From contig JAUNPV010000009.1 of NCBI GenBank assembly GCA_030536515.1, positions 1 through 64,000 of the forward strand: 64,000 nucleotides of DNA, in the 5' to 3' direction. This stretch comes from Eubacteriales bacterium. Its GTDB lineage: Bacteria; Bacillota; Clostridia; Oscillospirales; Oscillospiraceae. Below the pieces are notes generated by a model. The model did no database searches. It saw only the letters and a program-made list of their open reading frames with translations, and had not been told where the DNA came from. Shown here piece after piece: positions 33,932-42,516 of this stretch (its first letter is position 1; each line of letters begins with the position of its first letter). The translations under genes and the position numbers were made by a program.

Positions 33932-35248
33932 ATGAAAAAACGCAAGCTAATCGTATCCGTCCTGGCCGGGCTGATGGCCTTTGTGATGGTGCTGTCCCTG
34001 TTCTTGGGGCTGCTGCCCACCAAGGCCTACGCCTCCTCCAGCGAAATCCGCAAGCAGATTAACCAGCTGAAAAAGGAAAAGGAAGAGCTCAAGGGCCAGA
34101 TGGATGAGGTCAAGGAGCAGTACAAGGAAAACGAGGACGAGATTCAGGACATTCTGGCCCGGAAAAGCGTCATCGAGCAGGAGGTCCAGCTTCTCAGCGA
34201 GGAAATCACCAACATCAACGCTCAGATTTCCGCATATAATATCCTCATCGCCGACAAGCAGGATGAGCTGGACAACGCCGAGGGCCGCTACGAGGCCCTG
34301 AACGAGGCCAACCGGGTCCGGGTGCGCACCATGGAGGAGGAGGGGGAGCTCAGCTACTGGGAGGTCCTGTTCAAGGCCAACTCCTTCTCGGACCTGCTGG
34401 ACCGGATGGACATGATTGACGAAATCGCCGCCGCCGACAAGCGCCGCATCCAGGAGCTGACGGAGGCCAAGGAGCAAGTGGGCGAGGCCCAGAACGCCCT
34501 CAACATCGAAAAGGCCGAAATGGAAGTGACCAAGGCAGACCTGGACCGGGCGGAGGCCGACCTGGCCGCCAAACGGGAGGAGGCCGTGGCCGTGTTCCAG
34601 GAGCTGCTGGAAAAGGCGGATGACCTAGACGCTCTGTTTGAAGAATACGAGCAGAAGGAACAGGAATATCTGAAGGAAATCGCCGCCAAGGAAGTGGAAT
34701 TCACTGCTGCCAAGCAGGCGGAGTGGGAGGCCTATATGGCCACCTATGTCCCCCCCACCACCGGCGGTGTTGGCGGCTCTGACGGCAGCAACAACGGCCA
34801 GGGCGGCGGGACCACCGGCAACGGTGACGGCCAGTCCAGCCTCCCCTCCGGCGGCGGCTCCTGGTTGATTCCCTGCTCCTATTCCTCCATTACCTCTCCC
34901 TTTGGCCCCCGGAATACCGGCATTGCAGGAGCCTCCACCAACCACCTGGGCGTGGACCTGGACTCCACCACCGGCACGCTTGTTTATGCAACCCGGGCCG
35001 GCGTGGTCATTAAGTCCAGCTACAGCGGTGCAGCGGGCAACCACATTAAAATTGACCACCGGGACGGCTTCGTGTCTGAGTATATGCACCTGGACCAGCG
35101 TTATGTCACCGTGGGCCAGATTGTGGGCGCAGGTGATAAAATCGGCACCGTGGGCGCCACCGGCATTGTCTCCGGCGACCACCTGCACTTCGGCCTCATC
35201 AAAAACGGCGTCTACGTCAACCCCGCCAGCTACGTGCCCCTGCACTGA
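33932..35248 (+). CDS. Coiled-coil M23 endopeptidase, EnvC/PcsB-like (second copy)
   Basis: Paralogue of the preceding gene, 438 residues: signal peptide (1-32), coiled coil (about 33-265) with SYWEVLFKANSFSDLLDR in the same position, a Gly/Ser/Asn-rich linker (about 275-305) and a LytM domain with HLGVD and HLHF zinc ligands. The longer flexible linker is the main difference. AAGGAG precedes the ATG. Two such hydrolases behind one FtsEX pair suggest separate roles, for example division and elongation, or different cross-links. Confidence 0.92.
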   Translation: MKKRKLIVSVLAGLMAFVMVLSLFLGLLPTKAYASSSEIRKQINQLKKEKEELKGQMDEVKEQYKENEDEIQDILARKSVIEQEVQLLSEEITNINAQISAYNILIADKQDELDNAEGRYEALNEANRVRVRTMEEEGELSYWEVLFKANSFSDLLDRMDMIDEIAAADKRRIQELTEAKEQVGEAQNALNIEKAEMEVTKADLDRAEADLAAKREEAVAVFQELLEKADDLDALFEEYEQKEQEYLKEIAAKEVEFTAAKQAEWEAYMATYVPPTTGGVGGSDGSNNGQGGGTTGNGDGQSSLPSGGGSWLIPCSYSSITSPFGPRNTGIAGASTNHLGVDLDSTTGTLVYATRAGVVIKSSYSGAAGNHIKIDHRDGFVSEYMHLDQRYVTVGQIVGAGDKIGTVGATGIVSGDHLHFGLIKNGVYVNPASYVPLH

Positions 35249-35267
35249 CACAAACATGAATTAGGAC

Positions 35268-35365
35268 TGTCATTGCGAAACCAGTCCGCAGACTGGTTGT
35301 GGCAATCCGTCCTCCTTCCCGGGAATACGGATTGCCACACCGGTATGCGCTGGCCCGCAATGACA
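35268..35365. repeat. Family-A palindromic element after the M23 genes
   Basis: TGTCATTGCGA, a CCAGTC/GACTGG stem, GGCAATCCG, a short middle, CGGATTGCC, a degenerate CCGGTATGCGCTGG stem and CGCAATGACA. Confidence 0.83.
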
Positions 35366-35401
35366 TTTTTTATGCTTGTCGGGTTAGCGCAGCACAGCCT
35401 C

Positions 35402-35562
35402 CCCTGTGTAAGGGGAGGTGGCCCGGCGTAAGCCGGGTCGGAGGGGTTGTTCCTCCGTACTTCCTCAGTGTACCATCTAATCGGCTGCTCAATGGCCGGT
35501 AGCCTTGCAACCCCTCAGTCAGCTGCGCTGACAGCTCCCCTTACACAGGGGAGCCTTTGAGC
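35402..35562. repeat. Family-F palindromic element
   Basis: CTCCCCTGTGTAAGGGGAG outer box with its inverse at the far end. A GCCCGGC/GCCGGGT stem, the box CGGAGGGGTTG, a unique middle, CAACCCCTC and a GTCAGC/GCTGAC stem lie between. The layout is that of families A and B with wholly different constant boxes. With the family-A copy before it this fills the gap 35249-35624, where no gene is seen. Confidence 0.83.
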
Positions 35563-35624
35563 TGTACCACGCTTGCTTTGCCGAGCTGACCCGATGCACA
35601 TTTAATTCTTTAGAAGGTGATTTT

Positions 35625-36770
35625 TTGAAAGAGAAACTGCTGCGCTCCTTTTCCTATCTGCTGGTGGCCTTTGCGGCGGCTGTGCTGACCCTGGCCGTCA
35701 CCCAGCGCCGGGGGCCGGACTCCAAGCTGGAGGAGCTGGAGGCCCTCATCGACCAGCGCTTCATCGGCGAGGCTCAGATGGACGAGCTCCGGGATGCCGC
35801 CGCCGAGGCCATGGTCAAGGCCACCGGCGACAGGTGGAGCTACTATATCCCCGCCGACGAGTACGAGTCCTATTCCGAGCGCATGGCCAACGCCTATGTG
35901 GGCATCGGCATCACCATCCAGCCTGAGGAAGGGGAGGGGTATCTCATCCTGTCCGTCACCCCGGGAAGCCCCGCCGAGGAATCCGGCATTCTGCCCGGGG
36001 ACCTGCTGGTGGAGGTGGAGGGCCAGAAGGTAGCCCAGCTTGACTCCGAGGCCGTCCGGGCCCTGGTCCGGGGGGAGGAGGGGACCACCGTGTCCCTGCG
36101 TGTGATGCGGATGGGCGATGTGCTGGGCAAGAACGTGGAGCGCCGGAAGGTCAAGACCCAGGTGGCCACCTACGAAATGCTGGAAAACAACATTGGCTAT
36201 GTGAAAATCGCCAACTTCGACACCCGCTGCGCCCAGGAGACCATCGCCGCCATTGACTCCCTGGTGGCAGCCGGGGCGGAAAAGCTGATTTTCGACGTGC
36301 GCAACAACCCCGGCGGCTACGCCCACGAGCTGGTGGACGTGCTGGACTACCTGCTGCCCGAGGGGGACCTGTTCCGCTCCCTGAGCTACGACGGCAAGGA
36401 GACCGTGGACACCTCCGACCCAGACTGCCTGGGCCTTCCCATGGCGGTGCTGGTCAACGGCAGCTCCTACTCTGCGGCGGAGTTCTTTGCGGCGGCCATC
36501 CAGGAGTATGACGCAGGGGTGGTGGTCGGCGAGAAAACCACCGGCAAGGGCTATTTCCAGACCACCATCCGGATGTCCGACGGCTCGGCGGTGGCCCTGT
36601 CCGTGGGCAAATACTTCACCCCCCAGGGCGTCAGCCTGGCAGACACCGGCGTCACCCCGGATATCCTGTCTCCGGTGGACGAGGAAACCGCCCAGTCCAT
36701 CTATTCAAACACCCTCCCCACCCCCCAAGACCCCCAAATCCAATCCGCCCTCCGGGCATTGGAAGAATAA
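35625..36770 (+). CDS. S41 family carboxyl-terminal processing protease
   Basis: Serine protease of the CtpA/CtpB type, 381 residues, anchored by one N-terminal membrane segment (about 8-26). A PDZ domain spans about 90-170 (GIGITIQPEEGEGYLI, GSPAEESGILPGDLL). The catalytic region has NNPGGY, the nucleophile in NGSSYSAAEFFAAA and the general-base Lys in EKTTGKGYFQT. The start is TTG at 35625 with AGAAGG upstream. It closes the ftsEX-M23 neighbourhood and may process or control the hydrolases; the equivalent gene order is common in Clostridia. Confidence 0.92.
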   Translation: MKEKLLRSFSYLLVAFAAAVLTLAVTQRRGPDSKLEELEALIDQRFIGEAQMDELRDAAAEAMVKATGDRWSYYIPADEYESYSERMANAYVGIGITIQPEEGEGYLILSVTPGSPAEESGILPGDLLVEVEGQKVAQLDSEAVRALVRGEEGTTVSLRVMRMGDVLGKNVERRKVKTQVATYEMLENNIGYVKIANFDTRCAQETIAAIDSLVAAGAEKLIFDVRNNPGGYAHELVDVLDYLLPEGDLFRSLSYDGKETVDTSDPDCLGLPMAVLVNGSSYSAAEFFAAAIQEYDAGVVVGEKTTGKGYFQTTIRMSDGSAVALSVGKYFTPQGVSLADTGVTPDILSPVDEETAQSIYSNTLPTPQDPQIQSALRALEE

Positions 36771-36807
36771 AGTACACCCCAATACCTTCTCCGCACCAGT
36801 ACCTCCA

Positions 36808-36905
36808 CTGTAGGGCGGCGTGCCCTCACGCCGCCGTTGGGTTCGTCGCCAGAGCTGCTCAGTTGACGCTCCCAGCGGCGGCCTGGGGGCAGGCCGCCCT
36901 ACGGT
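36808..36905. repeat. Inverted pair of family-C palindromes
   Basis: GTAGGGCGGCGTG-CCCT-CACGCCGCC and, inverted, GGCGGCCTG-GGGG-CAGGCCGCCCTAC, with about 40 unique bases between. The two stems differ (GCGTG versus GCCTG) yet both pair perfectly. Confidence 0.8.
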
Positions 36906-36990
36906 GCAATTCCTGTAGGCAGGGGAAGGCTTGGGGGATTGCACCTCCCCCTAAAATATGCTATACTAACCCCAAAAGGAGGGGATGCTC

Positions 36991-37788
36991 ATGTCCTATG
37001 GCAGCAGCGAGATGCACATGACCCATGCGCAGCGGGAGGCGCTGATACAACGCTATCTGGGCGAAACCGTCACCGTGGTCATTGACCGGCCCATTGGCTA
37101 TGTCCACCACACGAAGGGCGGAATCGTCCTTCACTACACCTGCAACTATGGCTACCTCCCCGGGGTCCCGGGCGGCGACGGGGAGGAGCAGGACGTGTAC
37201 GTCCTGGGGGTCGAGGAGCCTGTCGAGACCTTCACCGGGAAAATCATCGCCGCCGTCCGCCGCCGTGACGACAACGAGGACAAGCTGGTGGCCGCCCCCG
37301 AGGGGGTCCGGCTCCACCAGGGCCAGATTGCCGAGGCCATCGAATTTGTGGAGCAGTATTTTGACAGCACCGTCACCCCTGTCTTCCACCGGTCCTGCGG
37401 CGTGATTCCGGTCCGCAAAAACGGGGACCGGGTGGAAATCCTGGTTTTGCAGCAGCGCAGCGGGGCCTGGAGCGTCCCCAAGGGCCACATGGAGGCCCAC
37501 GAATCCGAGGAGGACACCGCCCGCCGGGAGCTGCGGGAGGAAATCGGCCTGACCGCCCGGCTGCTGCCCGGGTTCCGGCACCTGGTTCACTACCCGGTGT
37601 CCCCGGTGGCGAACAAGGAGCTGGTTCTCTTTGCCGGGACCGTCCAGGGGACCCTGAGGCCCCAGGCGGCGGAAATCAAGGGCTGCCGCTGGGTGGAGCC
37701 TGCCCAGGCCCGGACCCTTCTCCGGCCGGAATACCGGGCGGCACTGACGGCACTGGAAGAATTTTTGGGACAAAATCCCTTAGTTTAG
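36991..37788 (+). CDS. Inorganic-pyrophosphatase-like domain fused to a Nudix hydrolase
   Basis: A two-domain protein of 265 residues. Residues about 15-125 resemble family I soluble pyrophosphatase: NYGYLPGVPGGDGEEQDVYVL corresponds to the metal-binding loop (split: NYGYLPG, DGEEQDVYV), and DNEDKLVAAP to a second conserved block. In the metal loop the middle Asp of the usual D-x-D-x-x-D is Glu. Residues about 130-255 are a Nudix domain with an exact box GHMEAHESEEDTARRELREE-IGL. The ATG at 36991 suits the AGGAGG site better than one six bases upstream. It is followed after 10 bases by a nitroreductase gene. Confidence 0.88.
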   Translation: MSYGSSEMHMTHAQREALIQRYLGETVTVVIDRPIGYVHHTKGGIVLHYTCNYGYLPGVPGGDGEEQDVYVLGVEEPVETFTGKIIAAVRRRDDNEDKLVAAPEGVRLHQGQIAEAIEFVEQYFDSTVTPVFHRSCGVIPVRKNGDRVEILVLQQRSGAWSVPKGHMEAHESEEDTARRELREEIGLTARLLPGFRHLVHYPVSPVANKELVLFAGTVQGTLRPQAAEIKGCRWVEPAQARTLLRPEYRAALTALEEFLGQNPLV

Positions 37789-37798
37789 GAGGTAAACC

Positions 37799-38305
37799 AT
37801 GTTTGAAACCCTGAAAAACCGCCGCAGCATCCGCAAATACCTGGATAAACAGGTCCCGGATGAGCTGCTGGACCCCATTCTGGAAACCGCCCTGTACACC
37901 CCCAGCGGCATGAACACCCAGAAAACCGTGATGGTGGCCGTCCGGGACAAGGCCACCCGGGACCTGCTCTCCCGGCTGAACGCCCAGGTCATGGGAACCA
38001 ATTCCGACCCCTTCTACGGGGCCCCCTGCGTCATCGTGGTGCTGGCGGACCCGGAGCGGTACACCTGGCTGGAGGACGGAAGCCTGGTCATGGGCACCCT
38101 GATGAATGCCGCCTATGAGGCGGGCCTGGGCTCCTGCTGGATTCACCGGGCCCAGCCGGTGTTCGACAGCCCCGAGGGCAAGGCCCTGCTGAAAGCCTGG
38201 GGCCTGCCCGAGACGCTGAAGGGCGTAGGCCACTGCATCCTGGGCTACCCCGCCGAGAACCCCGCCCCCAAGCCCCGGGTTGAGGGCCGCATTATCAAGG
38301 TGTGA
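37799..38305 (+). CDS. Nitroreductase family flavoprotein
   Basis: FMN-dependent oxidoreductase of 168 residues. NRRSIRKYLDKQVPDELL at residues 7-24 is the family's FMN-phosphate motif, TPSGMNTQ near residue 40 and GLGSCWI near residue 110 complete the FMN site. The physiological substrate is not known; the short length suits the clostridial single-domain group. AGGAGG lies 6 bases before the ATG. It shares a transcript with the Nudix fusion and ends at a strong terminator. Confidence 0.92.
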   Translation: MFETLKNRRSIRKYLDKQVPDELLDPILETALYTPSGMNTQKTVMVAVRDKATRDLLSRLNAQVMGTNSDPFYGAPCVIVVLADPERYTWLEDGSLVMGTLMNAAYEAGLGSCWIHRAQPVFDSPEGKALLKAWGLPETLKGVGHCILGYPAENPAPKPRVEGRIIKV

Positions 38306-38310
38306 TAACA

Positions 38311-38342
38311 AAAACGAGGACTTTGAAAGGTCCTCGTTTTTT
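38311..38342 (+). terminator. Intrinsic terminator after the nitroreductase gene
   Basis: AACGAGGAC-TTTGAAAG-GTCCTCGTT followed by TTTTTT: 9-bp stem with a clear U-run. Confidence 0.92.
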
Positions 38343-38420
38343 TACGGCCTTGAGCTGATGCAAACGGTATAATTATACGGATATTGCTGTATTATATGCA
38401 GCACGAAAAGCGAATAGAAC

Positions 38421-38550
38421 TGTGAATATATGCATAAGACAATGAATAATAGCTGTATTTATGAAATATAACTGCATAATCAATGAATATTGCAGCGCAG
38501 TTTGTGAATTCTTCCAGTTGACATTGTGAATATTATGCATTATAATTCAC
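38421..38550 (+). promoter_or_regulatory. Promoter with ArgR-like repeated boxes
   Basis: A strong promoter, TTGACA (38518-38523) and TATAAT (38541-38546) with 17 bases between, lies in an AT-rich region. Four related AT-rich palindromic boxes built on TGAATA and TGCAT occur at 38421-38437, 38441-38462, 38473-38494 and 38524-38550, the last over the promoter core. Their form (TGAAT-AT-rich-ATGCATAA) resembles ArgR sites, which would fit an amino-acid importer, but this is inference. Confidence 0.65.
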
Positions 38551-38591
38551 TCATTCAAAGCCCCCGGGCTGCTAAAAAAGGAGAGATTGTT

Positions 38592-39443
38592 ATGAAAAAA
38601 TTCCTGTGCATGATGCTGGCACTGACCATGACCGCCACCCTGCTGGCCGGCTGCGGAGCCGCCCCCGCTGACGGCATTCAGACCGTCACCGAGGGCAAGC
38701 TCACCGTGGCTACCTCCCCCGACTTCGCCCCCATGGAGTTCGTGGATGCCTCCAAGGAGGGCCAGGACAAATTCGTGGGCTTCGACGTTTCCCTGGCCAA
38801 GTACATCGCCCAGGAGCTGGGCCTGGAGCTGGTGGTCACCCCCATGAGCTTTGACGCCTGCCAGACCGCCGTGGCCATGGGCAGCGTGGATATGTCCCTG
38901 TCCGGCTTCTCCTGGACCGAGGCCCGTGCCGAAAACTATAACCTGTCCGACTACTACAACACCGGCAACGAGGATGCCCAGGTGCTGATTACCCTGGCCG
39001 CCAACGGCGACAAGTTCGCCGATGCCGGGAACGTGGAAGGCCTGAAGGTGGGCGTGCAGACCGCCTCCCTCCAGGAGCAGATTACCACCGAGCAGCTGCC
39101 CAACGCCGAGAAGGTTGTGTTCGTCGATTTGACCACCGCCCTGATGCAGCTGCGCAACGGCGATTTTGACTGCATGGCCGTAGCCGAGGGCAACGCCTCC
39201 TCCATCATCGCCAACAACCCCGACGTGGCCCTGACCGGCTACAATTTCTACGTGGACCCCAAGTACACCGGCAACGTGGTGATGATGCAAAAAGGTGCCG
39301 ACGAATTGCTCACCAAGGTCAATGAGATTCTCGCCCAGGCCGTGGAGCAGGACCTGTACCAGCAGTGGTATGAGGAGGCCAAGGCCCTGGCTTCCTCCGG
39401 CAGCGAGGTCAGCTACGACGACAGCGGCAACGTGGCGCAGTAA
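38592..39443 (+). CDS. Amino-acid ABC transporter substrate-binding lipoprotein
   Basis: Outer-face receptor of a polar amino-acid importer, 283 residues. A lipoprotein signal ends LLAGC with the lipidated Cys at residue 21. The mature part is a family 3 binding protein: LTVATSPDFAPMEFVD at the start, FVGFDVSLAKYIAQELGLEL, and GLKVGVQTASLQEQ in the second lobe. The ATG at 38592 follows AGGAG. Permease and ATPase genes follow in order. Ligand is likely a polar or basic amino acid or cystine; it cannot be fixed from sequence. Confidence 0.93.
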   Translation: MKKFLCMMLALTMTATLLAGCGAAPADGIQTVTEGKLTVATSPDFAPMEFVDASKEGQDKFVGFDVSLAKYIAQELGLELVVTPMSFDACQTAVAMGSVDMSLSGFSWTEARAENYNLSDYYNTGNEDAQVLITLAANGDKFADAGNVEGLKVGVQTASLQEQITTEQLPNAEKVVFVDLTTALMQLRNGDFDCMAVAEGNASSIIANNPDVALTGYNFYVDPKYTGNVVMMQKGADELLTKVNEILAQAVEQDLYQQWYEEAKALASSGSEVSYDDSGNVAQ

Positions 39444-39529
39444 CGCCACCCACCCTCCATTGCGGGCCGGTATGAACCGGCCCGCAGTGACAGCAATGCT
39501 ACTTATCTTCGGGAAAAAGGAAGGTCATT

Positions 39530-40264
39530 ATGGATTTTCAAGTCATTGGAGCGAATATCGCAAAGATTATGTCCCAATACTGGCGGGTGTTCCTGCTGGA
39601 GGGGCTCAGCGTTACCCTGGAGCTGACCTTTATTTCCGTGCTGCTGGGCGTGGTCCTGGGCACGGTGGTGGCCATGCTGAAAATGTCCCGGTTTAAGCTC
39701 ATCCGCTTTCTGGTCTCCGTTTATGTGGAGGTCATCCGGGGCACCCCCATTCTGCTCCAGCTGTACATTTTCGTGTTTGCCCTTCCCGGTCTGGTGACCT
39801 TTGTGAAGCTGAACTACTTCACCTGGACGGCCATTGCCCTGTGCATCAACTCCTCCGCCTATGTCTCCGAGGTAATCCGCTCCGGCATCCAGGCGGTGGA
39901 CAGAGGCCAGACCGAGGCCGCCCGGTCCCTGGGCCTGTCCTCCGGCCAGACCATGCTGCGCATTGTCCTGCCCCAGGCGGTGAAGAACATCCTCCCGGCC
40001 CTGGGCAACGAGTTCATTATGATGCTGAAAGAGACCTCCCTGGCCTCCACCTTCTTTGTGGGCGATTTGATGACCTCCTACGCCACCGTCAGGGGTACCA
40101 CCTATCTGGGCTTTGAGTGCCTGGTGATTGTGGGCTGCATTTACCTGTGCATCACCTACCCCCTGAGCAAGCTGGTGGGGCTGATGGAAAAGAGAATGTC
40201 CGGCGATACCAGCTACAGGAAAAGGAACATCAACCGGAAGCGGAAGCTCTTAAACAAAATGTAA
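39530..40264 (+). CDS. Amino-acid ABC transporter permease
   Basis: Membrane subunit of the HisM/GlnP family, 244 residues with about five membrane segments. The ATPase-contact EAA loop is visible as [20 protein letters not shown] near residue 132, and [16 protein letters not shown] near 65 is the other family landmark. It lies 86 bases after the receptor gene (with a degenerate GGGCCGG/CCGGCCC hairpin in between) and 14 bases before the ATPase gene. The C-terminal tail is rich in Lys/Arg. Confidence 0.94.
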   Translation: MDFQVIGANIAKIMSQYWRVFLLEGLSVTLELTFISVLLGVVLGTVVAMLKMSRFKLIRFLVSVYVEVIRGTPILLQLYIFVFALPGLVTFVKLNYFTWTAIALCINSSAYVSEVIRSGIQAVDRGQTEAARSLGLSSGQTMLRIVLPQAVKNILPALGNEFIMMLKETSLASTFFVGDLMTSYATVRGTTYLGFECLVIVGCIYLCITYPLSKLVGLMEKRMSGDTSYRKRNINRKRKLLNKM

Positions 40265-40278
40265 GGAGGAAAAGACCT

Positions 40279-41007
40279 GTGGAAATGATTAAAACCGTGG
40301 ATTTACATAAGAGCTTCGGCCAGCTCCACGTCCTCAAGGGTGTCAGCGAGACCGTCAGCAAGGGGGAGGTTGTGTCCATTATCGGCCCCTCCGGCGGCGG
40401 CAAGAGTACATTCCTGCGGTGCCTGAACCTGCTGGAACGGCCGGAAAAGGGGCAGATTTTCTTCGAGGGTAATGAGATTACCGACAAAAAGGGGAACATC
40501 GACCTCCACCGGCAGAAAATGGGCATGGTGTTCCAGCATTTTAACGTCTTTCCCCACCTGACCGTGGCCCAGAACATCACCCTGGCCCCGGTGCTGCTGA
40601 AAAAGAAGAATCAGGCTGATGCCGACAAAATGGCAAAGGAGCTGCTCCAGAGAGTCGGGCTTCTGGATAAATACGACGAAATGCCCGCCACCCTATCCGG
40701 CGGCCAGAAGCAGCGGCTGGCCATTGTCCGGGCTCTGGCCATGGAGCCGGACGTGATGCTCTTTGACGAGCCCACCTCCGCCCTGGACCCGGAAATGGTG
40801 GGCGAGGTGCTGGATGTCATCAAGGGCCTGGTGCGCACCGGCATGACCAGCGTCATCGTCACCCACGAAATGCGCTTCGCCCGGGAGGTTTCCGACCGGG
40901 TGCTGTTCATGGCGGACGGCATCATCGTCGAGCAGGGGACTCCGGAGCAGGTGTTCGACCACCCCCGGCAGCCCAGATTGCAGGATTTCCTGGCAAAGGT
41001 GCTGTAA
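40279..41007 (+). CDS. Amino-acid ABC transporter ATP-binding protein
   Basis: GlnQ/HisP-type ATPase of 242 residues energising the importer. Walker A is [10 protein letters not shown]-loop [13 protein letters not shown], signature [14 protein letters not shown], Walker [15 protein letters not shown], switch VTHEM. A GTG at 40279 is preferred because AAGGAGG stands 7-8 bases before it; the ATG two codons on is too far. It completes a three-gene importer and is followed after 20 bases by an M20 amidohydrolase. Confidence 0.95.
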   Translation: MEMIKTVDLHKSFGQLHVLKGVSETVSKGEVVSIIGPSGGGKSTFLRCLNLLERPEKGQIFFEGNEITDKKGNIDLHRQKMGMVFQHFNVFPHLTVAQNITLAPVLLKKKNQADADKMAKELLQRVGLLDKYDEMPATLSGGQKQRLAIVRALAMEPDVMLFDEPTSALDPEMVGEVLDVIKGLVRTGMTSVIVTHEMRFAREVSDRVLFMADGIIVEQGTPEQVFDHPRQPRLQDFLAKVL

Positions 41008-41027
41008 AGTCGATGGGAGGAAAGAAT

Positions 41028-42461
41028 ATGGATAAGACTTTTTTGTATGACGCTGTGGAAAAGGCGGCGGATGTCCTGACAGCCCTCAGCGACCGGATTT
41101 GGGAATACGCCGAGCTTTCCCTGGAGGAATTTCAAAGCGCCGCCGCCTACTGCGACCTGCTGGAGGCCCAGGGCTTTCAGGTGGAGCGGGAGGTTTACGG
41201 GGTCAAGACCGCCTTCACCGGGTCCTTTGGCCAGGGGAAGCCGGTCATCGGCATTCTGGGGGAGTTTGACGCCCTGTCCGGGCTGTCCCAGGCCCCGGGC
41301 GTTGCCGAAAAGCAGCCCCTGACGGCCGGAGGCTGCGGCCACGGCTGCGGGCACAACCTGCTGGGTGCGGCGGCCCTGGGCGCTGCCATTGCAGTGAAAG
41401 AAGCCATTGAGGCGGGAAAGCTCACCGGCACCGTGGTTTTCTACGGCTGCCCCGGCGAGGAGGGCTGCGCCGGAAAGGCCTTTATGGCCCGGGACGGCGC
41501 CTTCCGGGACCTGGATGCCGCCATCACCTGGCACCCCGGGGATGTTAACGAGGTCAGCACCGGCTCCAACGCCGCCAGCCTGCAAATGATTTTCTCCTTC
41601 ACAGGCATTGCCGCCCACGCCGCCGGGAACCCGGAGCAGGGCCGGTCGGCCTTGGATGCCGCTGAGCTGATGAACCACGGTGTCCAGTACCTCCGGGAGC
41701 ATATGGAGGCCAAGTGCAGCGTCCACTATTCCTATCTGGATGCCGGCGGACGCTCCCCCAACGTGGTCCAGCCCACGGCAAAGCTGTGCTACATGGTTCG
41801 GGGTGAAAACGTGACCAAGGCCAAGGCCCTGCTGGAGCGGGTGAAGAAAATCGCCCAGGGAGCCGCCATGATGACCGAGACCCAGGTCAGCTGGCATCAG
41901 GTGGACGGCACCGCCTCCACCCTCTCCAACCGGGTGCTGGAGGAGGTGCTCCAGGAAAATCTCAGCTGCGCCCCGCTGCCTGCCTATTCCCAGGCCGACT
42001 GGGACTTTGCCGAGGCTCTGAAAAAGACCTGTCCGGCCGGGGATCTGCCCGGAACCCTGGGGCCCCAGGCGGCGGAGAAACGGGCCTTCGTGGAAAAAAT
42101 GACCGATTCCGGCAGCCGTGCCCTGAACGACTTCGTCATGCCCTATGTCCCCTCCGACAATTTTGAGAGGGGCTCCACCGATGTGGGCGACGTAAGCTGG
42201 CTCACCCCCACTGCCCAGATGAACGCCGTCACCTGGGTCAGCGGCTGCCCGGGCCACTCCTGGCAGGTGGTGTCCATGGGCAAAAGCGGCATTGCCCACA
42301 AGGGAATGCTGTATGCGGCCAAGGCCCTGGCGGGTGCCGCAGCAGACCTGATGGAAACCCCGGCCCTCCTGGCCAAGGCCCGGTCCGAGTTCGAAAAAGA
42401 GGCCGCCGCCGGCTACGACTGCCCCATCGGCCCCGAGGTCGTGCCCACGGCCCAGGTGTAA
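41028..42461 (+). CDS. M20 family amidohydrolase, AbgB-like
   Basis: Zinc-dependent hydrolase of 477 residues that probably frees an amino acid from an N-acyl or aminobenzoyl conjugate. The metal site is GGCGHGCGHNLLGAA near residue 105 and GCPGEEGCAGKAFM near 145; HAAGNPEQGRSALDAAELM marks the lid domain. The length and the C-terminal DVGDVSWLTP match AbgB-type members. GGGAGG precedes the ATG. Position directly behind an amino-acid importer suggests that the imported compound is its substrate. A strong terminator follows. Confidence 0.9.
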   Translation: MDKTFLYDAVEKAADVLTALSDRIWEYAELSLEEFQSAAAYCDLLEAQGFQVEREVYGVKTAFTGSFGQGKPVIGILGEFDALSGLSQAPGVAEKQPLTAGGCGHGCGHNLLGAAALGAAIAVKEAIEAGKLTGTVVFYGCPGEEGCAGKAFMARDGAFRDLDAAITWHPGDVNEVSTGSNAASLQMIFSFTGIAAHAAGNPEQGRSALDAAELMNHGVQYLREHMEAKCSVHYSYLDAGGRSPNVVQPTAKLCYMVRGENVTKAKALLERVKKIAQGAAMMTETQVSWHQVDGTASTLSNRVLEEVLQENLSCAPLPAYSQADWDFAEALKKTCPAGDLPGTLGPQAAEKRAFVEKMTDSGSRALNDFVMPYVPSDNFERGSTDVGDVSWLTPTAQMNAVTWVSGCPGHSWQVVSMGKSGIAHKGMLYAAKALAGAAADLMETPALLAKARSEFEKEAAAGYDCPIGPEVVPTAQV

Positions 42462-42465
42462 TAAA

Positions 42466-42512
42466 TCCCCCGGTCAGAGGCGGCTTGCCTCGGACCGGGG
42501 GATGTTTTTGCT
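42466..42512. terminator. Two-way terminator between M20 and acetyltransferase genes
   Basis: ATCCCCCGGTC-AGAGGC-GGCT-TGCCTCG-GACCGGGGGAT followed by GTTTTTG. The stem is long and GC-rich and lies between convergent genes. Confidence 0.85.
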
Positions 42513-42516
42513 TTGC

